A stretch of DNA of 64,000 nt from assembly GCA_905221605.1 (NCBI GenBank), contig CAJNDS010002745.1, positions 507,501-571,500 of the forward strand, written 5' to 3'. Under the pieces are notes generated by a model. That model ran no database searches. It had not been told where the DNA came from and saw only the letters and a list, made by a program, of their open reading frames with translations. Shown piece after piece: positions 25,553-33,722 of the stretch (position 1 is its first letter; each line of letters opens with the position of its first letter). This DNA comes from Symbiodinium natans. Its lineage: Eukaryota > Sar > Dinophyceae > Suessiales > Symbiodiniaceae. A program made the position numbers and the translations under genes.

Positions 25553-25667
25553 GTTCTTAAGGGAGGGGGGGTTCCAGGGGGTATGTAACCCAAGGTTCCC
25601 TAGTACTCCCCACTACTCCCTAAGGCTCCCTAAGCTTCCCTGGCCATGAAACGCCTCCCTTAAGAAC
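25553..25667. mobile_element. family J element acting as an intron
   Basis: Perfect 14-bp terminal inverted repeats GTTCTTAAGGGAGG / CCTCCCTTAAGAAC, 115 bp apart end to end. With short flanks it fills a 137-nt minus-strand gap (25537-25673) between two open exons, bounded by GC (after TTGAA) and AG (GTCGAG). This is the clearest introner-like insertion of the window. Confidence 0.7.
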
Positions 25668-25673
25668 ATTAGC

Positions 25674-25741
25674 TTCAAGCGCTGAAGTCCTGCTGGGCCA
25701 CCATGCATCCCTCTCCAGACATGCTTGAAGTGGAGGCGGCG
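25674..25741 (-). CDS. exon upstream of 25371-25536, function unknown
   Basis: The minus strand is open: LAPPPLQACLERDAWWPSRT then SALE, ending TTGAA before a GC donor. The start is not defined. It pairs with 25371-25536 across the family J intron. Confidence 0.45.
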
Positions 25742-25759
25742 CCAGATCGAATTGACGGG

Positions 25760-25960
25760 TTTGGGCTAGGCTTTTAGGGAGAAGGCTTTTAGGGTTTAGG
25801 CGTTTAGCATTTAGGCTTTTAGGGTTTAGGCTAGGCTTTTAGGGTTTAGGCTTTTAGGGCTTCGGGTTCTGGGGTTTTCGGGTTCATAGGGTTCAGGGTT
25901 TGAGGGGTTGGCGGGCTTGTAGAGTTTTAGGGAATTCTTGGTAGGCTTTTCGGTTTTTTT
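25760..25960. repeat. AGGCTTTTAGGGTTT-type degenerate repeats
   Basis: Irregular repeats of GGCTTTTAGGGTTTA and related words; no gene. Confidence 0.8.
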
Positions 25961-26142
25961 GGGTTTAGGGTTTAGGGTTTAGGGTTTAGGGTTTAGGGTT
26001 TAGGGAACAAGGGTGCAGGGTAATTTTTGCACGCACACACACACACAAAATAAGGAAACACTCAAATCCACAAAGCCTGGCAAACAGAATTGAAACCCTG
26101 AATCCATATTTGTTTACCACCCTGAACCCTAAACTTTGACAC

Positions 26143-26333
26143 TCTAAACCCTAAACCCTAAACCCTAAACCTAACCCTAAACCCTAAACCCTAAACCCTA
26201 AACCCTAAACCCTAAACCCTAAACCCTAAACCCTAAACCCTAAACCCTAAACCCTAAACCCTAAACCCTAAACCCTAAACCCTAAACCCTAAACCCTAAA
26301 CCCTAAACCCTAACCCTAAACCCTAAACCCTAA
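26143..26333. repeat. CCCTAAA array
   Basis: About 27 units with only two CCTAAC slips. Confidence 0.97.
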
Positions 26334-26342
26334 ACCTCAAAC

Positions 26343-26410
26343 CCAAGTCGCAAGAGTCCCTAAGCCGGCATCCGCTTCTTGAGGCCAGGGCCCCGCCATC
26401 TCTATCGTCC
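26343..26410 (-). CDS. exon, function unknown
   Basis: 68-nt minus-strand exon TIEMAGPWPQEADAGLGTLA-TW; acceptor TTGCAG followed by GG, donor GTTTGAGG that runs into the TTTAGGG-type array in gene sense. A clean fit to the intron model; family unknown. Confidence 0.5.
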
Positions 26411-26430
26411 CTGCAAGGGAGCCTGCGGTT

Positions 26431-26700
26431 TTGGGGTTCTTAAGGGAGGGTTTAGGGTTTAGGAATTAGGGTTTAGGGTTTAGGGTTTAGGGTTTAGGGT
26501 TTAGGGTTTAGGGCTTTAGGGCTTTAGGGTTTTAGGGCTTAGGGCTTAGGGCTTAGGGTTTGGGGTTTAGGGTTCATGGGGGTGGGGGGCAGGTACCTAG
26601 GGAACTTAGGGAACCTTAGGGAAGCTTAAGGAGCCTTAGGGAGTAGTGGGGAGTATTAGTAATGGGGCACCTCGGGTTGCGTACCCCCCCCTTGAACCCT
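26431..26700. mobile_element. family J element interrupted by TTTAGGG block
   Basis: The left end GGTTCTTAAGGGAGG is followed at once by TTTAGGG units (26445-26570). The remainder of the element resumes at about 26572 (GTACCTAGGGAACTTAGGGA, GGTTGCGTACCCCCCCCTTG). The array therefore sits inside the element, close to its terminus. Confidence 0.6.
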
Positions 26701-26944
26701 ACACCCTAAACCCTAAACCCTAAACCCTAAACCCTAATAGGGACTGCGCTATTAGGTGATATTCCTTGAAACCCCCCCCACCAAGGGTGATGTAGTTACA
26801 ATGTAGTTGGCTTAATAAGTAGAATAGGGCTTTGGGGGATATTATAGTACACTTATATAGGGACTGCGCTATTCGTGACATTAGTGATTCTTCCGACCCC
26901 TATAGTAGCTTATTCTGAGCCCCGGCCGGGGGAGCATGTGCGGC

Positions 26945-26997
26945 CTCGGCTAGTCGCAAAGGCGACGGGCCATGAATCTTGCTGCCTTTGAGCAAGC
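26945..26997 (-). CDS. exon, function unknown
   Basis: Minus strand; acceptor CCATCAG, donor GCCGAG followed by GCCGC. It reads LLKGSKIHGPSPLRLAE; an alternative frame (ACSKAARFMARRLCD) ends in TAG. Confidence 0.4.
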
Positions 26998-27204
26998 CTG
27001 ATGGAAACTTGTTAGGGCTTAGTGTTGAAGATGTCACTAAACACTACCCAAAGCCCTAAACCCAAAACGGTCATGGTTCAGGGCTACTGAGACGTAGTTC
27101 GGTGTGTTTACTTGAGCCTTGCTTGCACACAGCCTTCCTAAACCCTAAACCCAAACCCTAAACCCTAAAACCTAAACCCTAAACCCTAAACCCTAAACCC
27201 AGGG

Positions 27205-27340
27205 GTGGGTTTTGAAGCTCCATGCTACAGCTCATGGGCATGTCCTTCGCCTGACATCATCAAGAGCGTCGACAAGAACAGGGTTCAGGGAGAGGGCGTG
27301 GGGATTGCAGCTGCAGGTTTTGAGGGCTCCAGGGATTTAG
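27205..27340 (+). CDS. coding-looking segment on plus strand
   Basis: It reads PDIIKSVDKNRVQGEGVGIA-AAGFEG between CCCTAAA (left) and TTTAGGG (right), with GAG before a possible GGC. The minus strand has stops here. Unknown function; it could be one exon of a plus-strand gene. Confidence 0.4.
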
Positions 27341-27517
27341 GGCTTAGGGTTCATGTGCCCCCGAAAAACCCAAGCCCTAAACCCTAAACCCTTACCCCGA
27401 CATAACAGCCTACCATGGGGCCCGAGTTTATTTCATGACCCGAAACCCAACTCTCCCCACCCCCCCTTCGCGGAAAAAAAGGAAAAAAACAAACCCTAAA
27501 CCCTAAACCCTACTAGC

Positions 27518-27589
27518 CTAGCAGGCTGGGGCCGAAGGTTAGCCAGAGGAACAAATCGCTCAGCTGGTTTGACCCCGGGTTGAAACTCC
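27518..27589 (-). CDS. exon with probable membrane segment
   Basis: 72-nt minus-strand exon; acceptor AATAG followed by GG, donor CTAG followed by GCTAG. It reads SFNPGSNQLSDLFLWLTFGP then SLL, a hydrophobic stretch. Unknown family. Confidence 0.5.
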
Positions 27590-27762
27590 CTATTCTTAGG
27601 GTTTAGGGATGTTTAGGGCTTAGCAATACCGACTTCTGTGGGTTCTTTCGCCACGAGGTCTAGGGGCGTACACGCGAGCCATCTATAAACCACAAACCCG
27701 TAACTTCTTTCAAAGGGTAACAAGCCCTAAGACAAAAACACCAAAACCCCCTAGACCCTAAA

Positions 27763-27845
27763 GCCTACACCCTACACCCTACACCCTACACCCTACGCCC
27801 TACACCCTACACCCTACACCCTACACCCTCCACCCTACACCCTAA
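27763..27845. repeat. CCCTACA heptamer array
   Basis: About 12 units in which A6 of CCCTAAA is replaced by C throughout: a locally fixed variant. Confidence 0.95.
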
Positions 27846-28023
27846 ACCCTAAACCCGAATCTAAGGTTCCAATTATGGGCCCTTGATTTGGGCCCCGTGT
27901 TATGGAACCCTTGTACACAAGGATGCCCCCCCCCCTATTCTAACAATGAGATTATAGCACCCCCGCCCCCCCCTTTTGAAGGGTTTAGAGGATCTTGTTA
28001 GAGGTTTAGGGGCTGGAGGTTGG

Positions 28024-28113
28024 GATGTTCCCCCATATACTAACAGTCCTTGATCGGAATTATATACCCCCTATTATGATCCTATGAAGGACTGTTGGTA
28101 TAAGGGGGAACAT
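28024..28113. mobile_element. family B inverted-repeat element
   Basis: GATGTTCCCCCATATACTAA with CAGTCCTTGAT at the left; AGGACTGTTGGTATAAGGGG and GAACATC at the right. 90 bp, near-complete hairpin. Confidence 0.75.
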
Positions 28114-28116
28114 CTA

Positions 28117-28185
28117 ATCAGGGGTCCATACTTCGGATCCCTTTCAACAAGGCTGAGGGACGATACTAAGGGCCCATAGTTCCAA
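28117..28185. mobile_element. family E element, partial
   Basis: CCATACTTCGGATCCCTTT and GGGACGATACTAAGGGCCCA match the family E core; the left end is missing. It directly abuts the family B element. Confidence 0.45.
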
Positions 28186-28237
28186 CCTTGGACAGAAGCG
28201 CTAAACCCTAAACCCTAAACCCTAAACCTCTAGAAGC

Positions 28238-28357
28238 TTGCCGCTGTGGAGGGAAAGCCGCATCGATGGTGAACTTTGCCAGCTTGAGGATCTCCTCATC
28301 ACCCATGCCCTTGACCTGCGCCAGCGGGACTTCAAGTTCAAGAGAAGAGTCGTACCC
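28238..28357 (-). CDS. exon, function unknown (40 codons)
   Basis: 120-nt minus-strand exon, open throughout: SLELEVPLAQVKGMGDEEIL, KLAKFTIDAAFPPQRQ. The acceptor (CCCTGTAG) is the very end of family C element 28358-28484; the donor is CGGCAA followed by GCTTCTAG and then TTTAGGG in gene sense. It is among the best-supported unnamed exons. The acidic and hydrophobic pattern suggests a soluble alpha-helical protein. Confidence 0.65.
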
Positions 28358-28484
28358 CTACAGGGTGGGGCCCCCTAGTTACAAGTAGAGTTATAAGGGC
28401 CCTAAATTGGGTTATAAGGACCCTAAGTTAGGTTATAAGTCCCTTAACTACAGTTAGTATAGTAAGGGGGCCCCACCCTGTAAG
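28358..28484. mobile_element. family C element ending at an acceptor
   Basis: Terminal inverted repeats CTACAGGGTGGGGCCCCCT / AGGGGGCCCCACCCTGTAAG, 127 bp. Its end supplies the TAG acceptor of the exon at 28238-28357. Confidence 0.75.
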
Positions 28485-28564
28485 GTTGTACACCGAAACT
28501 TTCCCTTAATATACTCCTCATGTGGCCTGTATATTTATTTAGAGCATATAATGTCCTTAACCAG

Positions 28565-28678
28565 ACACAAGAGTAACAAGGAATAACAAAAGTGTGTGTT
28601 TTTTTGTGTTTAAAGGGCATGATAAGGCAACCTAAGTTCCAAAAAAGGGAATAAGGGCCCTTTTGGTCCTAGAGACTT
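28565..28678 (+). mobile_element. family G element
   Basis: CACAAGAGTAACAAGGAATA, TTTAAAGGGCATGATAAGGC, GGGAATAAGGGCCC; matches 20.75 and 54.29 kb. Confidence 0.5.
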
Positions 28679-28751
28679 GCAAGGAGTATGGGTTTCAGGG
28701 TTTAGGGTCTTGGGTTTAGGATTTAGGGTTTAGGGTTTAGGGCGCACATCA

Positions 28752-28839
28752 TCATCTTTCCTTCAACTCGTTCCACCAGTTTCGCGCTCCAGCGGGAGTC
28801 AGGCGCTTCGTTTGCTGGGCCCAGTTCAGGAACTCGGGA
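28752..28839 (-). CDS. exon, function unknown
   Basis: The minus strand reads EFLNWAQQTKRLTPAGARNW then WNELKER and TGA at 28752-28754. It could be terminal, or could end before the stop. The Trp-rich text is protein-like; I do not recognise it. Confidence 0.5.
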
Positions 28840-28924
28840 GTTTCGGGTTTAGGGTTTGGGCTCCGTCATGGTCTTGTCCCCTTCATGATCTCCATGGTAC
28901 TCTCGGTTGCCGTGTCTCTCTGAG

Positions 28925-29130
28925 AACTGAGTCCAATCCAACAAACGCTTTCTAGACCACCTCTCGTTCATTGGGTTGCTCACGCTTCTTCTTAGCCTCG
29001 CCCTCCTGTTTGTCCACCGGAAGTGCGCTCGGATGCTTCGCCACTGGCAGCGCCGGGAGGCGGGGCAGCTGCGTCAGCGTCAGCGGACGCCGCCGGAAGC
29101 CGCACGGCCGCAATGTGAGGACGGCTTTAT
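28925..29130 (-). CDS. GC-rich coding-looking block
   Basis: Two minus frames are open: ASADADAAAPPPGAASGEAS, ending at TAA; and ALPVDKQEGEAKKKREQPNE, ending at TAG. The Lys/Glu-rich tail of the second looks like a C-terminus. A plus frame (111 codons) crosses it but is less protein-like. Frame undecided. Confidence 0.35.
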
Positions 29131-29309
29131 GTCTGCGGTTTCGCTTGTAATCGGGTTCTGCTTTGCTAAGAAAGCAGGTGGAACATGTCAACGAGATTTA
29201 AGGTTTAGGGTTTTGGGAGACCAGTGGAAGGCACTAGACCTACTGGATTGCAATCCCTGGCGCTTTTGGCTCCATACAACTCAACACTACCCAGCTTGCC
29301 CAGTAACCT

Positions 29310-29410
29310 AGGACTAAAAAGGGCGCTTTTTGTTGCTGAAAGGGGTTTATCAATGAACCTAACCCCTCGCCCAAAAAAAGGAATAAGGATACTACTGGGC
29401 ATCCTAGCAC
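29310..29410 (+). mobile_element. family G element, diverged
   Basis: GTAACCTAGGACTAAAAAGG, GGTTTATCAATGAACCTAA, AGGAATAAGGATACTACTGG follow the family G order. Confidence 0.4.
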
Positions 29411-29671
29411 CTATTTTCTCAAGAACCACCAACCAAATATTCTTCCTTTTGCGAGCATTTTTTTTCTGTTGTTTTTACTTGCTATGTTTTTGTGGCGGGG
29501 GCATCTCAAGCAAATAGATGAACAGGGCAAGGGCAACACAAGAAAAACCCGAAACCCTAAACCCCAAACCCTAAACCCTTACAGCATCCATGACAAACCA
29601 TGTCATAAACCCGTTGACAATACCCCAGGAACTTGCACACTTGAAGCCCTAAACCCTAAACCCTAAACCCT

Positions 29672-29747
29672 CAAATTCCATGCTTGAAAGACTTTGGGGC
29701 CCGAGAAGGATCTGGCTTCCTGGCGTAAGGTCTCCCCTTCGGCAACT
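29672..29747 (-). CDS. exon, function unknown
   Basis: The minus strand reads VAEGETLRQEARSFSGPKVF-QAWNL; acceptor CCATCAG, possible donors GC (after CTTTCAA) or GGGTTTAG. It is bounded by CCCTAAA left and TTTAGGG right. Confidence 0.5.
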
Positions 29748-30324
29748 CTGATGGAACCCCGGGTTTAGGGTTTAGGGTTTGGGGTTTGGGGTTTGGGGTT
29801 TGGGGTTTAGGGTTTGGGGTTTGGGTTTGAGGTTTGTGTTTAGGGTTTCAGGTTTAGGGTGTAAACCCTAAATCCTAAGCCCCCAACCGCAACGACTCCC
29901 AAACCCAGTCCTGAAAGCCCTTAAGACCTAAAGGTTCAGGGTTTAGTGTTTAGGGTTTCGGGTTCAGGGTTTAGAGTTTAGGGTTGAAACTGGAGGTACG
30001 TCAATGGGAGCATGCAGGCCATTTGTGCAGGTAGTTGGGTCTGGTCTAGCCCTGTACCCGGTAAACCCCATAAGCCGTTTTGTGCAACCCGGAGCGCTCC
30101 AAAACCAAAGCCTAAAGCCTTTGACCCTAAACCCCCAAATCCACCATAAACCGTAACCCTAACCTTTCAAGCCTACACCCCAAAACCACCAAACACCAAA
30201 ACTCGAAAAACCCTAAACCCTAAAGACCCTAAACCCTAAGCCACTTAAAAGTCCTGAACTCGAAAAATGCTAAACCCAACATAAAGACCCTTAACCCTAA
30301 GCCCCTTAAAAGCCCTGAACTTGA

Positions 30325-30420
30325 ACCCTAAACCCTAAACCCTAAACCCTAAACCCTAAACCCTAAACCCTAAACCCTAAACCCTAAACCCTAAACCCTA
30401 AACCCTAAACCCTAAACCCT
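30325..30420. repeat. CCCTAAA array
   Basis: About 14 perfect units. Confidence 0.97.
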
Positions 30421-30423
30421 GGA

Positions 30424-30500
30424 GCGCCCTCCCTGTCCGGCCTTTTCGGGGGGAAGGACGGGCTCAAACCTTAGCGTCTCGGAGCGCACCACGGCTGTCG
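30424..30500 (-). CDS. exon, function unknown
   Basis: The minus strand is open: VVRSETLRFEPVLPPEK-AGQGGRS. A smaller version (30442-30469) has the exact AG acceptor and AG-GC donor pattern of the SUMO exons and encodes FEPVLPPEK. Confidence 0.5.
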
Positions 30501-31169
30501 CAGGGTTTGGGGTTTAGGGTTTAGGGTTTAGGGTTTAGGGTTTGGGGTTTAGGGTCAGGATTGGAGTCTAGGGGTCTTGGCTTTCAGGAGGTTTAGGGCA
30601 CGGGGCTGAAGAATAGATATGGTGCCGTGTTCAGACTACACTGCCTCTCTCCCTTAAGGAGTATCGTGTGAGTCCTCGCCTTATCACCCTGCACCCTAAA
30701 CCCTGCTTCCCAACAGACCCTCAACCCCACCCCAAAACCCCTCAACTCGTAAAATCCTAAACCCCTAAACCCCTAAACCCTAAACCCTAAACTCTAAACT
30801 CTAAACCCTAAACCCCTCAGCTGAATCCTCTGACCTCTATGCGCCCTTACCAGCCTGTTATGGCGCTTCAGCCTTTCCGGCATCAGGGTTCCTGTGCAAG
30901 CTTCCGGGCTTGGGGGTTCAGGAGGAGCAAGGGTTTGGGGGGGTTTCGGGGCTTAGGGGGGTGGGTGGGTGGTGTTCGGGGTTAATACAGTTCAGGTGTC
31001 ATACTTCACGCCCTTGGGCGAATAGACCCCAAGCCACACCCCAAAATCTAGGGATTCAAGGGGCGCTGGGCTCACAGGAAAGAAGAAGCGCATGGCATCC
31101 GATAGAGCACTTACCTGGAAGCTCGCACGAGCAGCTCATCCAAGGTTGGGCTGCTGGGTGCATCACCGT

Positions 31170-31275
31170 GGCACATGCCGGATCATTTCCGGGCCCCCCA
31201 AAGGTCCTTTTCGGATAGTTGAGGGCAACATGCCAGGCCATTTCTGGGCCCCCCAAAGGGCTTGTTCGGATTCCA
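31170..31275. repeat. two tandem copies of a 50-60 bp unit
   Basis: CATGCCGGATCATTTCCGGG then CCCCCCAAAGG is repeated as CATGCCAGGCCATTTCTGGG then CCCCCCAAAGGG. Both have TTTTCGGA or GTTCGGAT after it. Confidence 0.8.
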
Positions 31276-31499
31276 AAGAAATCTTAGTTGCCCAATACCC
31301 TGGCCCAAAAAAGTTTAAACTTTTCTTTTCGCAGGGGTTAGGGTTTAGGGTTTAGGGTTTAGGGTTTAGGGTTTAGGGTGTACCCCAAAAGCTTAAAGCT
31401 CACCTATTGGGCTCCTAAGGAATCGAAGTTGGGGCCACCTTCGCCAGTGGCCACCTTCGCAGGATAAGTTAGCCCATTGTATCTAAGAACAATTCACCA

Positions 31500-31570
31500 T
31501 ACCCCAAACCCCTAGGGTTTAGGGTTTAGGGTTTAGGGTTTAGGGTTTAGGGTTTAGGGTTTAGGGTGTT
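31500..31570. repeat. TTTAGGG array
   Basis: About eight units. The 31.6-31.8 kb stretch after it holds a short repeat (GGTAATGCCCAAAGGGCATG) also present near 57.8 kb, and no gene. Confidence 0.9.
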
Positions 31571-31835
31571 AGGGTGTTAGGGTTTAGGGTTAAAAGGAGA
31601 ATATACGGGAGTCTAAGGCTTTAAGGGGGGGATGTTACGAGACCCATCTATTTCTTCTAAGGGTAATGCCCAAAGGGCATGCTGAATGGATCTTAGATTG
31701 CAGACCCTTCTGCGTGGAGTAGCAGTCGGTAGCTAGAGACTTCCCGATTTCCTGAACCCTAGACTCTAAACCCCCAACACTACACCCTACCCCCCTAAAC
31801 CCTAAACCCTAAACCCTAAACCCTAAACCTAAAGC

Positions 31836-31889
31836 CTGCTCAGTGCTGCACTGATCAGTGTGGAGGAAATGGAGCAGTGCTTCCAGAGC
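31836..31889 (-). CDS. exon, function unknown
   Basis: 54-nt minus-strand exon ALEALLHFLHTDQCSTEQ; acceptor CCAAG followed by G, donor GAGCAG followed by GCTTTAG. The plus strand is also open (ALISVEEMEQCFQSLG, EF-hand-like) but lacks matching splice signals. Confidence 0.45.
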
Positions 31890-32249
31890 CTTGGCTAACC
31901 CTGAACCCCTAAACCCTAACCCCTAACCCCTAAACCCTAAACCCTAAACCCTAAACCCTAGCCCTGAGCCCTGAACCCTGTAAACCCCGCAATGAACCCT
32001 ATAAACTTCCCTAAGTCCTTAAGTGCTCTAATGAACCCTATAAATTTCCTTAAGTCCTTAAATGCTCTATATACCATCAATGTTCACTGAGGGTCCCTGC
32101 TGGACACCTCACTTAGGCCTTTTCAGGACTTAGAGTAAAATCATCCTAATCTCTAAACGTAGGCACCCTTGTTATGGAGGGCTTCTTGGAAGGGGCGAGG
32201 GGGTCTGGGTTCAGGGGCCCACTAACACTTCAGGATGTTCAGGTTCAGG

Positions 32250-33110
32250 ATCGATTGGTGGTTTAGGGTTTAGGGTTTAGGGTTTTAGGGTTTAGGCTAA
32301 GGGTTTAGGGTTTAGGGTTTAGGACTTACGACTTAGGACTTTGGGTTCAGGATCTGCGAATGTCGTGAATGAAACTAGGTCAGTGTCGCTTATGGAAAAG
32401 ACCAGGTTCCCCAGCAACTCCTTAACAATAAGGTAACCTTTTTCTTACTATTCCGTCTTAATAAGGACCCCCCGAAACAAAAAGGGAACAAGGGTACTAC
32501 TCGGGGACCTAATTAGAAGGGCTTTTGGTCACCCACTCTCTGCACACACTGCTGTTTCGTCCTCGCTGCTCACTGCGCTTCTTCCGCTTGGGTTTTGTTG
32601 TGTATGTACACTGTGTACGAGGGCGGCAAAGGCCTTCCCACAAGCGACCGCAAACCCAGAACTCAACTCTAAACCTTGACCCTCAACCCCAAAATCTTAA
32701 ACCCCTAATGGGTTTAGGGTTTATAGGGTTTAGGGTTCTGAATAGCTCACGTGGCTGCCAAACCCCAAAACCCATGCAAAAGCCTCGAGGCTTTCGCGCC
32801 CCGCAAATCCTACAAACCGCACAAACCCTGTAAACCCTGTAGACCCTGTAAACCCTAGAAACTCTACAAGCCCTATGCGCTACAAGCCCGGAAAACCCTA
32901 CAAACCCCGCAAAGCCTATAAATCCCTATAACCCGGAATCCTAACTCCAAGCCTTAAACCTTCGAGGCCCTGCGCGCCCCACTCTGAGAGGCTCTGCCAC
33001 TCAGATTTCGGAGGGGGGTTTGGGGTTTAGGGTCTTTGGAGGGGGGGTTTAGGGCTTCGGGTTCAGGGTTTAGGTGCTTTGAGAGTGGGGTCCCAACAAG
33101 TTGGAGTTTA
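32250..33110. repeat. degenerate repeats and short unique segments
   Basis: Short TTTAGGG runs (32265-32320), a partly family G-like stretch (32400-32510), CCCTGTAAA-type repeats (32822-32900) and G-rich repeats. No convincing exon. Confidence 0.6.
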
Positions 33111-33202
33111 GGGTTTAGGGTTTAGGGTTTAGGGTTTAGGGTTTAGGGTTTAGGGTTTAGGGTTTAGGGTTTAGGGTTTAGGGTTTAGGGTTTAGGGTTT
33201 AG
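33105..33202. repeat. TTTAGGG array
   Basis: About 14 perfect units left of the exon at 33225. Confidence 0.97.
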
Positions 33203-33224
33203 GATTTCCCAAACTGCCTAAAGC

Positions 33225-33277
33225 CCCAAGCGTGCTACAATGCCACACAGCCTCTCATAGCCTATCATCCCCAAATC
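33225..33277 (-). CDS. exon, function unknown
   Basis: 53-nt minus-strand exon DLGMIGYERLCGIVARL; acceptor CCCAG followed by G, donor TTGGG followed by GCTTTAG. The pattern faintly recalls the second helix of an EF hand, without a calcium loop in view. Confidence 0.45.
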
Positions 33278-33658
33278 CTGGGCGCTGGAGAGCAACCCAG
33301 ATAACTAGCCCGGTTTAGGGTTTAGGGTTTAGGGTTTAGGGTTTAGGGTTTAGGGTGTAGGGTTTAGAGATTGACTCGAAAGGTTGTCTCTCATCTCCGC
33401 ATACACCCTATAAAGCACATGTACAGGCCTGCATTTAAGAACCCTTTTGAAAAAGGTAAGGGGCCTTAGTACTAAGGGACCATGGGGCAACCCGTCAACA
33501 GACCCTAAACCAAAAACCCTGACACCCAACCACCCGAAACCCGAAAACCCTCAAATTCTCGAACCCTAAACCCGTAAACCCTCAAGCCCTAAAACCCTAA
33601 ACCCTAAACCCTAAAACCCTACAGCCCTAAACCCTACCCCTCCTTCATCGACGGGCTC

Positions 33659-33722
33659 TCAGGAGCCCTCTGCAGCACTCGGCTTAGGCAGAATCTTCGC
33701 CAGCTCCCCTTCCTTGTGCATC
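33659..33722 (-). CDS. GLRX5: GLRX5 exon 10 (C-terminus)
   Basis: 64 nt, [20 protein letters not shown] and TGA; acceptor AGCCAG. Confidence 0.92.
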
